Shown here piece by piece: positions 1 to 8,855 of a stretch of DNA of 33,099 nt. This DNA is from an uncultured Alphaproteobacteria bacterium. GTDB taxonomy: Bacteria > Pseudomonadota > Alphaproteobacteria > Methylaequorales > Methylaequoraceae. The notes under the pieces were generated by a model. The model was not told the origin of the DNA, did not search any database, and was given only the letters and a program-made list of their open reading frames with translations. The DNA lies in NCBI GenBank assembly GCA_902524895.1, contig CABZFH010000010.1, forward strand, positions 1 through 33,099, written 5' to 3'. Numbering within the stretch: the stretch's first letter is position 1; the number at the start of each line of letters is the position of its first letter. The translations under genes and the position numbers were made by a program.

Positions 1-526
1 TGAAGAAGATTTTTATTCAGCTGAATCTTTGCAAAAGTTATTTAAGAAACTAGGCAGTCAAGCCTCTCATCCTATGGAGGCTATTTTTTTATCATCTATG
101 ACATATTTTAAAAAAATTGCTATCACAAATAATTTAAGAAATAACGATTTTAAAAAAAACTTTTGTGAGAGAATTGAAAAAGAAATGTTTATAGTAGCTG
201 AAAGAGAAATTAATAAATTATCAAATAATATGAATTTTTTAGCTTCTGTTGGATCTACAGCTCCTTTCATTGGATTATTTGGTACTGTTTGGGGAATCAT
301 GAATAGCTTTACTGCAATTGGTATATCACAGAATACAAGCCTAGCTGTTGTGGCGCCAGGTATAGCTGAAGCATTATTTGCTACAGCGTTAGGGTTAATT
401 GCTGCAATTCCAGCTGTTTTAGCTTACAATAAATTTAATGATTTAATTTTTAGATTTGGAAATAGAGTTGATCTTTTTTCAGGAGAAATGATGATAATAA
501 TTTCCAAAGAAGTATATAAAGAATAG
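1..526 (+). CDS. tolQ: TolQ, proton-channel subunit of Tol-Pal (5' end outside window)
   Basis: This is the C-terminal part of TolQ, the inner-membrane protein that with TolR forms the proton-driven motor energising TolA and Pal during cell constriction. The frame is open from base 2, so the true start lies to the left; the TTG at 29 is only an internal codon. The visible 170 or so residues match the TolQ/ExbB pattern: a cytoplasmic region, then the segment FIGLFGTVWGIM and, after APGIAEALFATALGLIAAIP, the last membrane helices that line the channel with TolR. ExbB is the close alternative, but tolR, tolA, tolB and pal follow directly, which fixes the assignment. tolR begins 8 bases after the stop. 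Confidence 0.95.
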   Translation, partial: EEDFYSAESLQKLFKKLGSQASHPMEAIFLSSMTYFKKIAITNNLRNNDFKKNFCERIEKEMFIVAEREINKLSNNMNFLASVGSTAPFIGLFGTVWGIMNSFTAIGISQNTSLAVVAPGIAEALFATALGLIAAIPAVLAYNKFNDLIFRFGNRVDLFSGEMMIIISKEVYKE

Positions 527-534
527 ATATTTAA

Positions 535-948
535 ATGGCTATAAGAGTAGGGCAATCAAAGAAAAAAAGAGAACCAATATCTGAGATAAATGTAACACCA
601 TTTGTTGATGTAATGCTTGTTCTTTTGGTAATTTTTATGATAACAGCGCCTCTTTTAACAACAGGTATTAAGGTAAATCTTCCAGAGAGTAGCGCCAAGG
701 TTATTTCTGAAAAAAAAGAGCCTGTTACTGTGAGTATAAAAAGAAATGGTGATATTTTTTTACAAAAGAAGAAAATTAATAAAGAGGAACTTATTAAAAA
801 ATTATTCGAATTAAAAAAACTAAATGAGGATTTGAAAATTTATATACGTGGAGATAAAGATTTAAATTATGGTCAAGTTATTAAGCTCATGGGTACAATA
901 AATAAAGCTGGTTTTAAAAAAGTAGCCCTAGTTACTAAATTACAATAA
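535..948 (+). CDS. tolR: TolR, Tol-Pal motor subunit
   Basis: TolR has a single membrane helix followed by a periplasmic domain and partners TolQ in the proton channel. The 137-residue protein has a short cytoplasmic start, the family signature INVTPFVDVMLVLLVIFMI (about residues 19-37) with the conserved membrane aspartate at D25, and a periplasmic ExbD/TolR domain of about 90 residues. The length is normal for the family. It starts with ATG 8 bases after tolQ and has no clear Shine-Dalgarno sequence, so it is probably translated as part of the tol operon. ExbD is the alternative family member, excluded by context. Confidence 0.96.
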   Translation: MAIRVGQSKKKREPISEINVTPFVDVMLVLLVIFMITAPLLTTGIKVNLPESSAKVISEKKEPVTVSIKRNGDIFLQKKKINKEELIKKLFELKKLNEDLKIYIRGDKDLNYGQVIKLMGTINKAGFKKVALVTKLQ

Positions 949-961
949 AATTTTTGTAAAT

Positions 962-1687
962 ATGTTTTTTGGTTTTATAAAATCTATTTTTTTTCATATT
1001 TCAGTTATTTTTTCATTATTTTTTTTTGTTAATTTTATTAATTTGAATAAGAATCAAATTTACACAGAAATTCCTATAGAAATTGTAGAAGTTTCAGAGG
1101 AAACAATTGTTAAAAAAACTAGTAAAAAAAGAATTGAAGAAAAGAAACAAACATTTGTTCCCCCTCAACCAAAATCTAAACCAAAACCTCCTGAATTTTC
1201 TGAAAAAAAAATTGTTAAAAGTAAGGTAAAAAAAAAGGAAAAGATCAAAGAGGATAGACTTGCTTCAATATTAAAGTCAATTGAAAATATAAGTAAAAAT
1301 AATAAAAAAATTGATTTAGAGGATAGAAAAGAGACAAAAAATATTGTATCAAAAATTTCATCAGATAAAGTAACAATAACTGAAAAAGATTTAATAAGAA
1401 GGCAATTTGCTTCGTGTTGGAATCCCCCAAGCGGTTCAAAAAATATTGATAAACTTCAAGTATTGATTAAACTAACATTAGATCAGGAGGGTAATGTTTT
1501 GGATTCAAAATTAATTGGAGGAGGAAATATGAATGATCCATTTTATAGATCAGCTGCCGAAAGAGCAATGCGAGCTGTCAGACATCCTAGTTGTAAGAAA
1601 GTTAAAGTGCCTTCTAAAAAGTACGATTCATGGAAAAATATGACTCTTAATTTTGATCCAATTATTATGCAAGGTCTTAAAAAATGA
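962..1687 (+). CDS. tolA: TolA, periplasm-spanning Tol-Pal protein
   Basis: TolA links the TolQR motor to TolB and Pal at the outer membrane. The 241-residue protein has an N-terminal membrane anchor (about residues 5-26), then a Lys/Glu/Pro-rich stretch (about 45-145), and a C-terminal TolA/TonB-type domain starting near ITEKDLIRRQFASCWNPP. Two cysteines, in ASCW and HPSC, sit at positions that could form a disulphide, as in other TolA C-terminal domains. It is shorter than the roughly 420 residues of E. coli TolA because the charged middle region is reduced. The stop overlaps the tolB start in an ATGA arrangement, so translation is probably coupled. Confidence 0.93.
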   Translation: MFFGFIKSIFFHISVIFSLFFFVNFINLNKNQIYTEIPIEIVEVSEETIVKKTSKKRIEEKKQTFVPPQPKSKPKPPEFSEKKIVKSKVKKKEKIKEDRLASILKSIENISKNNKKIDLEDRKETKNIVSKISSDKVTITEKDLIRRQFASCWNPPSGSKNIDKLQVLIKLTLDQEGNVLDSKLIGGGNMNDPFYRSAAERAMRAVRHPSCKKVKVPSKKYDSWKNMTLNFDPIIMQGLKK

Positions 1688-2994
1688 CACATATTTTTGC
1701 CTCATTTTTTGTCTTTATGTTTTTTAACAATGTTAATGCTGAACTCGTCATTGATATAACTGAGGGTAACATAGATCCAATTCCTTTGGCAATAACTGAA
1801 TTCAGTACAAAAGATTCAGATATAAAAAAAATTTCTCAGGATATTAATAATGTAATAAATAATAATCTAGAAAGATCAGGTTTATTTAAAATGCTTCCAA
1901 AGTCAGTATTAATTGAAAATAGTTTAGATTTTAATAAAAAGCCTATTTTTTCAAATTGGAGAATTACCGAAGCACAAGGATTAGTACATGGTAGAATATT
2001 AATGTTGCCCAACAATCAATTAAGATTGGAGTTTAGATTATGGGATGTTTTAACTGAAAAACAGTTAATTGCACAACAACTTACAACAAAAAAAACAAAT
2101 TGGAGAAGAATATCACATGTAATATCGGATATAATATACCAAAGAATTACTGGTGAGTCAGGTTATTTTGATAGTCGCATCGTTTATATATCTGAATCTG
2201 GAGAAAAAAAAAATAGAAAAAAAAGATTAGCTATAATGGATCAAGATGGTGCAAATCATAAATTTTTGACTGATGGATCGTATCTTACATTAACTCCAAG
2301 ATTTTCACCTGCAGCACAAAAAATAGCATACTTATCATATCATAAAGGTGCGCCAAGAGTATATTTGCTTGACTTAAATACAGGTTTTCAAAAGGTCTTA
2401 GGAGATTTTCCAGGTATGACATTTTCACCCAGATTCTCTCCCAATGGAAAAAAAATTATTATGAGTTTAGCTAAGAATGGAAATTCTGATATATACGAAA
2501 TGATTTTAAAATCTGGCAAATTGCAAAGGTTAACATCGAATCGCGGAATTGACACTGCACCATCATATTCACCAGACGGAAAGTTTATTGTGTTCGAATC
2601 TGATAGAAGTGGTTCACAACAATTATATTCAATGAATTTAAAAACAAAGAAAAAGAAAAGAATTAGTTTTGGAAATGGAAGGTATGCTACTCCAGTATGG
2701 TCACCAAGAGGCGATATAATTGCTTTTACTAAATACTTACAGGGTGAATTTTATATTGGTGTAATGTTTACAAATGGTAAAGGTGAAAGGGTTGTTTACA
2801 AATCATATTTAGTCGAAGGTCCGACTTGGTCGCCAAATGGAAGAGTATTAGCTTTTTACAGCCAATTTAAAAAATCCAAAAATAATATTTCGTCTCCAAA
2901 AATTAAAGTAATTGATCTCACTGGTAATAATTTAAGAGAATTAATTACACCTTCAGACGCTTCAGATCCTGCTTGGTCTGCACTTCTACCATAG
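1684..2994 (+). CDS. tolB: TolB, periplasmic beta-propeller protein
   Basis: TolB is the soluble periplasmic protein that binds Pal and TolA. The 436-residue product has an N-terminal signal peptide ending near NNVNA-ELVID, a D1 domain of about 150 residues, and a six-bladed propeller built of repeats with recurrent motifs such as PRFSPNGKKI, PSYSPDGKFIVFESDRSG and PVWSPRGDIIAF. Its length matches the family. It starts at ATG 1684, overlapping the tolA stop by 4 bases. The 89-base gap that follows contains a candidate promoter for pal. Confidence 0.97.
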   Translation: MTHIFASFFVFMFFNNVNAELVIDITEGNIDPIPLAITEFSTKDSDIKKISQDINNVINNNLERSGLFKMLPKSVLIENSLDFNKKPIFSNWRITEAQGLVHGRILMLPNNQLRLEFRLWDVLTEKQLIAQQLTTKKTNWRRISHVISDIIYQRITGESGYFDSRIVYISESGEKKNRKKRLAIMDQDGANHKFLTDGSYLTLTPRFSPAAQKIAYLSYHKGAPRVYLLDLNTGFQKVLGDFPGMTFSPRFSPNGKKIIMSLAKNGNSDIYEMILKSGKLQRLTSNRGIDTAPSYSPDGKFIVFESDRSGSQQLYSMNLKTKKKKRISFGNGRYATPVWSPRGDIIAFTKYLQGEFYIGVMFTNGKGERVVYKSYLVEGPTWSPNGRVLAFYSQFKKSKNNISSPKIKVIDLTGNNLRELITPSDASDPAWSALLP

Positions 2995-3023
2995 ATTAAA
3001 CTTACTGTGTATTGTTTAAATCA

Positions 3024-3052
3024 TTGACTTTGTAGTAACTTAGCGGTAAAAA
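3024..3052 (+). promoter_or_regulatory. Candidate sigma-70-type promoter for pal
   Basis: TTGACT at 3024-3029 and TAAAAA at 3047-3052 are separated by 17 bases, in the 89-base gap between tolB and pal. A Shine-Dalgarno-like AGGGA at 3073-3077 lies 6 bases before the pal ATG. This would allow the abundant lipoprotein Pal to be made in excess of the Tol proteins. Seen by eye; no transcription start is known. Confidence 0.5.
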
Positions 3053-3083
3053 AATAAAAAGTTAACTTATTAAGGGATTACTC

Positions 3084-3557
3084 ATGAAAAAAAATTATAT
3101 TTTACTAGTTGCTGGATTATTTATATTAGCCGGTTGTGAAACCACTGGATCAGGTTCAGGTGATGCTACTTTAAATAATAATAGCGTAGCTGATTCTAGT
3201 ACTCTCCAAAATTATTTGCAACGTGAAATTGGAGATAGAGTCTTTTTTGATACTGATAAACACAATGTAAGTGCTGCAGCTTCTCGAACTCTTGAATCTC
3301 AGGCAAATTGGTTGAATAGTACTCCAGGTTTCAATATAAGGTTAGAAGGCCACTGCGATGAAAGAGGTACAAGAGAGTACAATTTAGCTTTAGGAGAAAG
3401 AAGAGCTAACGCTGTCAAAGACTTTTTGATTTCTTTCGGTGTTGACGCCTCTAGAATTGAAACTAGAAGTTTTGGTAAGGAAAGACCGGCAGCTGAGGGA
3501 AGTACAGCTGAGGCTTGGGCTGAAAACAGAAGAGTTGTAACAATAATTGGTGAATAG
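3084..3557 (+). CDS. pal: Pal, peptidoglycan-associated outer-membrane lipoprotein
   Basis: Pal anchors the outer membrane to peptidoglycan and is the end point of the Tol system. The 157-residue protein starts with a lipoprotein signal peptide and lipobox LAGC (cysteine at residue 18), a Gly/Ser/Thr/Asn-rich linker, and an OmpA-like domain with FFDTDKHNVS and the peptidoglycan-binding signature LEGHCDERGTREYNLALGERRA. The length is typical. AGGGA lies 6 bases before ATG 3084. A hairpin terminator starts 14 bases after the stop. Confidence 0.97.
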   Translation: MKKNYILLVAGLFILAGCETTGSGSGDATLNNNSVADSSTLQNYLQREIGDRVFFDTDKHNVSAAASRTLESQANWLNSTPGFNIRLEGHCDERGTREYNLALGERRANAVKDFLISFGVDASRIETRSFGKERPAAEGSTAEAWAENRRVVTIIGE

Positions 3558-4494
3558 TTTCTTTTTTTTTAAGGGTCGTAATTTTTTTGCGACCTTTTTT
3601 AAAATTCTGCTGTTTAATAAAGTTTACTTTTTAATCTCATTACTCTTTATTAATTTTAATTTTTTAAATTCTCAAGAATTAGATTCTGACGAATTCCTTG
3701 ATAGATTGGATAGATTAGAAAGAAATATTCAAGATCTTCAAAAAGGTAAGTTGGGTGATTTTGAAGATAATCTATCATCGGGTTACATATCAAGAAATGA
3801 ATCTAGGCTTGATCAAATTGAAACCGATAGTCAAAATAACTTTGGAAAAAATGAAGAATTAGAGAATAAAATACAAAATCTTGAAGAAAAAATAAATTTA
3901 ATTAATACTGATCTAGACATAAGATTATCAGATATTGAAATAAAGCTAAACAAATTGGTTAACGATACCCCTGAAATTTCGTTTGAAAAAATTTATGTTA
4001 ATGAAGATCAAAAAGAGGTTGATAAAAATCTAGAAAATCAAGATTTAAAGTTTCAAGAAAAGAACACTTCGACATTTGAGAAAAATAAATCAAAAGATTC
4101 TGACAAATCTCCGAAGGAAAAATATTCTAATGCCATAGATTTGTTGTGGCGAAATAAATATGATGAAGCTTTAAGTGAACTTAAAAATTTAAAAACGTTA
4201 AATCCTCCAGATTTAATGCCCAATATTCAATATTGGCTTGGTGAAGTTTATTACGCAAAAAAAAATTTTAATCAAGCCATACTCGAATTTGGTGAAGGCC
4301 TGAAAAAATTTCCTGATTCAATTAAAGGACCGGATAATATGCTAAAATTAGGTTTATCATTTTCAAATCTTGAAAAAAATAAAGAAGCCTGTGATGTCTT
4401 TTTAGAATTATTATCAAAGTATCCGAAAGGTGCAGCGAATGTGATTGATAGGGCTAATAAAGAAAGAGAAAAATTAAACTGTACTGAAGAGTGA
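3550..4494 (+). CDS. cpoB: CpoB/YbgF, periplasmic Tol-associated TPR protein (start uncertain)
   Basis: CpoB coordinates peptidoglycan synthesis with Tol-Pal driven constriction. The protein has a hydrophobic export segment (VYFLISLLFINFNFL), then a coiled-coil-prone region rich in Glu, Asn, Asp and Leu with repeats such as LDRLDRLERNIQDLQ, and C-terminal TPR repeats from about residue 190 (DEALSELKNLKTLNPP, YWLGEVYYAKKNFNQAILEF). This layout is that of the family. The start is unclear: the open frame has TTG at 3547 and GTG at 3550, both inside the end of pal and before the pal terminator, and no ATG lies between there and the signal segment. A CTG near 3607-3610 is another option. Confidence 0.85.
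   Translation: MNSFFFFKGRNFFATFFKILLFNKVYFLISLLFINFNFLNSQELDSDEFLDRLDRLERNIQDLQKGKLGDFEDNLSSGYISRNESRLDQIETDSQNNFGKNEELENKIQNLEEKINLINTDLDIRLSDIEIKLNKLVNDTPEISFEKIYVNEDQKEVDKNLENQDLKFQEKNTSTFEKNKSKDSDKSPKEKYSNAIDLLWRNKYDEALSELKNLKTLNPPDLMPNIQYWLGEVYYAKKNFNQAILEFGEGLKKFPDSIKGPDNMLKLGLSFSNLEKNKEACDVFLELLSKYPKGAANVIDRANKEREKLNCTEE
3571..3600 (+). terminator. Rho-independent terminator after pal
   Basis: The left arm GGTCG (core of AAGGGTCGTAA) pairs with CGACC (core of TTGCGACCTTT), the loop is T-rich, and a run of six T follows at 3595-3600. It lies 14 bases after the pal stop, where an abundant lipoprotein message would end. It falls inside the open frame that continues into cpoB, so either cpoB starts later than the first possible codon or it depends on read-through. 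Confidence 0.75.
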
Positions 4495-5795
4495 TGAACA
4501 AATTAAGGCCAATCTTATTAAATGAATTTGAGACTGAATTAGATAAGATCGCTAAATTTGAAAATAACCCTGAAATTGGTCTAGCACTTTCTGGGGGTAG
4601 TGATAGTTTAGCTTTAATGTGTTTAGCAAAAAAATGGGTTCAAAAAAAAAATGGCAAACTTATCGCTTTTACGGTTGATCATGATCTTAGAAGAGGTTCA
4701 TTTAAATCTGCAATAAAGGTTCAATCTAAGGCTGATAAGGAGGGCGTTTTATGCAAGATCCTGAAATGGGAACACGAACAATTATCATCAAAATACATGT
4801 TATTAGCAAGAGTAAATCGTTACAATCTTATATTTCAAGAATGTCGTAAAATTGGAATTTATCATCTTTTGGTAGCACATCATTTAGACGACAATTTAGA
4901 AACCTATTACATGAGATCGTTAAGAGGTTCTAATATGATTGGTTTATCTTCCATACCAGCTGTAAGGGAAATAGGTGGGTTAAGAATAGTAAGACCTTTA
5001 TTAAAGTTTGAAAAAAAAAGGTTAATTGATACCTGCTTACATTTCAAAGCTGAATTTATTCAAGATCCAAATAATAATAACTTAAATTTTGAAAGAGTAA
5101 GAGTAAGGAACTATTTGGCAAAAACAAAAAGATGTTTTAAAAAAGGCATAAGTAATAAAATTTATACAGAGAGAAAAAGAAGAGAGGAAATTGAAAATGA
5201 ATTATCTTTATTTTTTATAAAAAAATTATTTTTTTATCCATGGGGTGTTTTCAAAATTCATAGGGAAGACTTATTAAAATTGAGTGAAGAATTGATGATA
5301 ATTGCACTTAAAAAAATTCTTTCAACCAGTTCTGGTAATTTTTACCCACCTAAAAAAAAGTCAGTTGAAAATATTTTGCGAACAATAAAGTCAGAAAAAA
5401 ATATCATTAAAACCCTCCATTGTTCATTAATCAAGGTAAAAAATGATATAATTTATTTTTGTAGAGAGAGTCAGAAAACTCAAACCAATATGCATTTGGG
5501 TTTAACTTGTAAAAAAAATGAAAATGTTTTGTGGGATAATAGATTTTCACTCGCTTCGAATAAATATAATTTAGAGTGTGGTTGTATAAATGAAAAAAAT
5601 TGGCCTGATCTAAAGCAGAATCAAAATTTTAAAAATAAAAACATTTCATTTGAAATAATAAAATCGTTACCATTTATCGAAACAGAATCAAAAACTATCT
5701 ACATTCCATTCTTGTCAGGATTTGAAGAACTAAACAAAAGGGGAATAAGATTTTTTTTTGATTCAAGGGTTGAACTTGTGAATAATAATTTTTAA
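4494..5795 (+). CDS. tilS: tRNA(Ile)-lysidine synthase
   Basis: TilS attaches lysine to C34 of the CAU-anticodon isoleucine tRNA, changing its decoding from AUG to AUA, which is essential in most bacteria. The PP-loop SGGSDS is at about residues 33-38, followed by FTVDHDLR, VAHHLDDNLETYYMRSLRGS and FERVRVRNYL, all typical of the N-terminal adenylation domain. The C-terminal half is poorly conserved and rich in Lys and Asn. I prefer ATG 4494, which overlaps the cpoB stop as TGATG; GTG 4491 would add one residue. The position between cpoB and ftsH is common in Alphaproteobacteria. Confidence 0.94.
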   Translation: MNKLRPILLNEFETELDKIAKFENNPEIGLALSGGSDSLALMCLAKKWVQKKNGKLIAFTVDHDLRRGSFKSAIKVQSKADKEGVLCKILKWEHEQLSSKYMLLARVNRYNLIFQECRKIGIYHLLVAHHLDDNLETYYMRSLRGSNMIGLSSIPAVREIGGLRIVRPLLKFEKKRLIDTCLHFKAEFIQDPNNNNLNFERVRVRNYLAKTKRCFKKGISNKIYTERKRREEIENELSLFFIKKLFFYPWGVFKIHREDLLKLSEELMIIALKKILSTSSGNFYPPKKKSVENILRTIKSEKNIIKTLHCSLIKVKNDIIYFCRESQKTQTNMHLGLTCKKNENVLWDNRFSLASNKYNLECGCINEKNWPDLKQNQNFKNKNISFEIIKSLPFIETESKTIYIPFLSGFEELNKRGIRFFFDSRVELVNNNF

Positions 5796-5804
5796 TTATT
5801 AACA

Positions 5805-5834
5805 TTGTGTTTAATGAATAAATAATTATATAAT
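5805..5834 (+). promoter_or_regulatory. Candidate promoter for ftsH
   Basis: TTGTGT at 5805-5810 and a perfect TATAAT at 5829-5834 are 18 bases apart, in the 56-base gap between tilS and ftsH. AGGA at 5840-5843 would be the ribosome binding site for the TTG start at 5852. I see no distinct heat-shock-type promoter here. Confidence 0.5.
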
Positions 5835-5851
5835 AAATTAGGATAAATTAA

Positions 5852-7774
5852 TTGAATAATACTTTAAGAAATATAGTAGTTTGGGCATTAATAGGTTTTG
5901 TTCTATTTTTAGCCCTAGATTTTTTCCAGAGTGGAGAAAGAAAAGACAGGGAAATAAACATTTCTTACTCTCAATTTTTAAATGAAGTACAGAAAGGTCA
6001 AGTTGCTACTGTCAAAATTAAAGGGAATACTATTTTTGGTACCTACTCTAATGGTTCTTCATTTTCCACGTTCACTCCCGGCGATTTAAATATGATTGAT
6101 AAATTAGAAAAAAATAACGTTGAAATTATCGCGATTCCACCGGAAGGAAACTCTCCTACTCTATTAGATGTCTTAATATCTTGGTTTCCGATGTTGTTGC
6201 TCATTGGTGTGTGGATTTTCTTTATGAGACAAATGCAATCAGGAAGTGGAAGAGCTATGGGTTTTGGTAAATCCAGAGCAAAGCTTTTAAATGAGAAAAA
6301 AGATAAAGTTACGTTTGCCGATGTTGCAGGCATTGATGAAGCTAAGGCTGAACTCGAAGAAATAGTTGAATTTCTTAAAGATCCTTCGAAATTTCAAAGA
6401 TTGGGTGGAAAAATTCCTAAAGGAGCTCTTCTTATTGGACCTCCTGGTACTGGTAAAACCTTACTTGCGCGAGCAATTGCTGGAGAAGCAAATGTTCCTT
6501 TCTTTACTATTTCCGGATCTGATTTTGTAGAAATGTTTGTTGGTGTTGGTGCTAGTAGAGTAAGAGACATGTTCGAACAAGGAAAAAAAAGCGCTCCTTG
6601 TATAATCTTTATTGATGAAATAGATGCTGTCGGGAGACATCGAGGTGCCGGTTTAGGCGGAGGAAATGACGAAAGAGAGCAAACATTGAATCAGCTACTT
6701 GTTGAAATGGATGGTTTTGATGCAGCCGAAGGAGTTATCTTAATTGCAGCCACGAATAGACCAGATGTTCTTGATCCTGCTTTACTTCGTCCCGGTAGAT
6801 TTGATCGCCAAGTTGTAGTCCCAAACCCTGATATTCAAGGAAGACAAAAAATACTGAATGTGCATATTAGGAGATTACCTTTATCTCCAGATGTTGAAGT
6901 GAAAGTTATAGCAAGAGGAACCCCTGGATTCTCTGGTGCTGATCTTGCTAATTTAGTCAATGAGGCTGCTCTTCTAGCAGCACGTAAAAATAAAAGACTT
7001 GTCACTATGAGGGAATTTGAGGATGCCAAGGACAAAGTGTTGATGGGCGCTGAAAGACGTTCAATGGTTATGACTCAAAAAGAAAAAGAATTAACAGCAT
7101 ATCACGAAGCAGGTCATGCTTTAGTTGGAATATTTACACCTGGGAATGATCCGCTTCACAAAGTTACTATTATTCCCCGTGGAAGAGCTCTTGGAGTAAC
7201 GATGAACCTACCAGAAAGAGACAGATATTCTGAATCTAAAATGGAAATGAAAGCAAAAATAGCTATGATATTTGGTGGGAGGGTAGCAGAAGAAATTATT
7301 TTTGGTAAAGATAACATTACTTCTGGTGCGTCTAATGACATTTTACAAGCTACAAACAAAGCCCGAGCGATGGTTGTTGAATGGGGAATGAGCGACAGAC
7401 TAGGCCCACTTAGATATTCTGAAAATGAAGAAGAAGTTTTTCTTGGGAGATCTGTTACACAAAGTAAGACAATGTCTGATGAAACTGCTAAACTTATTGA
7501 TGAAGAAATTAGATTATTAATTGACAATGCAGAGAAACATGCAAGAAAAGTGCTTAAAAAAAATATAAAACATCTACACTCGTTAGCTAATGCTTTACTA
7601 GAATTTGAAACACTAAGTGGTGCAGAGGTCAATGACCTCATTAAAGGTAAAAAGATCAAAATTAACGACGATGTTGACATCAATTCAAAGAAAACGTCTA
7701 TTCCAAGAAGCAATCAGTCAAAGGTCAAACAAAAAAAAATAGGATTGAACCCTGAGCCAGTGATAGGTTCTTAG
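5852..7774 (+). CDS. ftsH: FtsH, membrane-anchored ATP-dependent zinc protease
   Basis: FtsH degrades misassembled membrane proteins and regulators such as RpoH. The 640-residue protein has two membrane helices (about residues 8-25 and 106-126) around a periplasmic domain, then an AAA domain with Walker A GPPGTGKT (196-203), Walker B IIFIDEID, the second region of homology ([18 protein letters not shown]), and the zinc protease motif HEAGH (418-422). All key residues are present and the length is typical. The start is TTG, supported by AGGA 8 bases upstream and by an N-terminus ([13 protein letters not shown]) like other alphaproteobacterial FtsH. Its substrate RpoH is also encoded in this window, about 10 kb downstream. 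Confidence 0.98.
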   Translation: MNNTLRNIVVWALIGFVLFLALDFFQSGERKDREINISYSQFLNEVQKGQVATVKIKGNTIFGTYSNGSSFSTFTPGDLNMIDKLEKNNVEIIAIPPEGNSPTLLDVLISWFPMLLLIGVWIFFMRQMQSGSGRAMGFGKSRAKLLNEKKDKVTFADVAGIDEAKAELEEIVEFLKDPSKFQRLGGKIPKGALLIGPPGTGKTLLARAIAGEANVPFFTISGSDFVEMFVGVGASRVRDMFEQGKKSAPCIIFIDEIDAVGRHRGAGLGGGNDEREQTLNQLLVEMDGFDAAEGVILIAATNRPDVLDPALLRPGRFDRQVVVPNPDIQGRQKILNVHIRRLPLSPDVEVKVIARGTPGFSGADLANLVNEAALLAARKNKRLVTMREFEDAKDKVLMGAERRSMVMTQKEKELTAYHEAGHALVGIFTPGNDPLHKVTIIPRGRALGVTMNLPERDRYSESKMEMKAKIAMIFGGRVAEEIIFGKDNITSGASNDILQATNKARAMVVEWGMSDRLGPLRYSENEEEVFLGRSVTQSKTMSDETAKLIDEEIRLLIDNAEKHARKVLKKNIKHLHSLANALLEFETLSGAEVNDLIKGKKIKINDDVDINSKKTSIPRSNQSKVKQKKIGLNPEPVIGS

Positions 7775-7784
7775 CTTTACTCTA

Positions 7785-8855
7785 TTGAAACAAAAATCAA
7801 AAATTTATTTAAGACCATTTGGATTTTTTGGATCCAAAGAAGGAAAGTTACTAGAAAAGAAAAATAAAGCTATTAAATTGGCAGACGGTTATAGATATTT
7901 TACAAAAATTGAAATTATAAAAAAAACAAGTAATATAATTTCAGAAATAATGTCCGTTGAGAAGTTCCTTGAATTGATTGAAAAAAAAAAAAATCAAGAT
8001 TTAATGAATACTTTATCTAAACTCAAGTCAAAGAGGACTCTTCTAAGCAAAAGTCCCTTTAAAAAAAAAAAGTATTACGTATTTGGAATTCTAAACATCA
8101 CTCCTGATAGTTTTTCAGATGGAGGAGATAATCTATTATTAGATAATGCTATCAATAACACCAAAGAAATGATTAAAAATAAAGTAGATTTCATTGATGT
8201 GGGGGGAGAATCAACTAGGCCAGGTGCTAAAAAAGTTCGTATAAATGACGAAATATTGAGAATTTTGCCGATAATTCAATATTTACATAAAAATAAAGTA
8301 AACATTTCTCTTGATACACGAAATGCTGAAACGATGAAGTTGGGTTTATTATCTGGTGTTTCAATAATTAACGATGTTAGTGCATTGACGAATAATAAGG
8401 ATAGTATCAATGTTATCAAGGAATTTAAAAAACCTATTATTTTAATGCATATGCCAGGCAATCCAAAAACTATGATGAATCATATTTATAAAAATTTTCT
8501 ATTAGATATTTACGATTATTTAGAAGAAAGAATTGAATTTTGTGTCAAAAATGGAATTAGTCGTTCGAATATTATTATTGATCCAGGAATTGGATTTGGT
8601 AAAGATTCTAAACAAAATATTGAAGCTTTGAAAAATATTTCAATATTCCATTCTCTTGGTTGTCCAATAATGTTGGGTGCTTCTAGAAAAAGATTTATAT
8701 CCAATATCTATGGTCAAACAACTCCCAAAGAAAGATTAGCTGGTTCAATAGCAGTAGCCTTACATTCATTTAACCAAGGTATACAAATCTTTAGAGTTCA
8801 TGATGTATTTGAAACGAAACAAGCTTTAGAAATTTTTGACTTTATAGAGAGCTAA
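7785..8855 (+). CDS. folP: Dihydropteroate synthase with alphaproteobacterial N-terminal extension
   Basis: FolP joins p-aminobenzoate to the pterin diphosphate in folate synthesis. The catalytic domain starts near residue 98 and carries NITPDSFSDGG (104-114), DVGGESTRPGA, ILMHMPGNPKTM, IIDPGIGFGKD and LGASRKRF. The first 95 residues are an extension beginning KIYLRPFGFFG; from memory, many alphaproteobacterial FolP start with a similar YLRP motif, which supports the TTG start at 7785. No clear Shine-Dalgarno is present; ftsH ends 10 bases before. A run of 13 A at 7981-7993 (residues 66-70) in the extension is a possible slippage site. The stop overlaps the glmM start as TAATG. Confidence 0.95.
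   Translation: MKQKSKIYLRPFGFFGSKEGKLLEKKNKAIKLADGYRYFTKIEIIKKTSNIISEIMSVEKFLELIEKKKNQDLMNTLSKLKSKRTLLSKSPFKKKKYYVFGILNITPDSFSDGGDNLLLDNAINNTKEMIKNKVDFIDVGGESTRPGAKKVRINDEILRILPIIQYLHKNKVNISLDTRNAETMKLGLLSGVSIINDVSALTNNKDSINVIKEFKKPIILMHMPGNPKTMMNHIYKNFLLDIYDYLEERIEFCVKNGISRSNIIIDPGIGFGKDSKQNIEALKNISIFHSLGCPIMLGASRKRFISNIYGQTTPKERLAGSIAVALHSFNQGIQIFRVHDVFETKQALEIFDFIES

Noticed and set aside
29-67. TTG at 29 as the start of tolQ
   Set aside because: The frame is open to base 2 and the upstream residues (EEDFYSAES) continue the TolQ pattern, so the gene is cut by the window edge.
7156-7713. 185-codon open frame opposite ftsH
   Set aside because: It is a shadow of the strongly conserved ftsH frame and encodes nothing recognisable.
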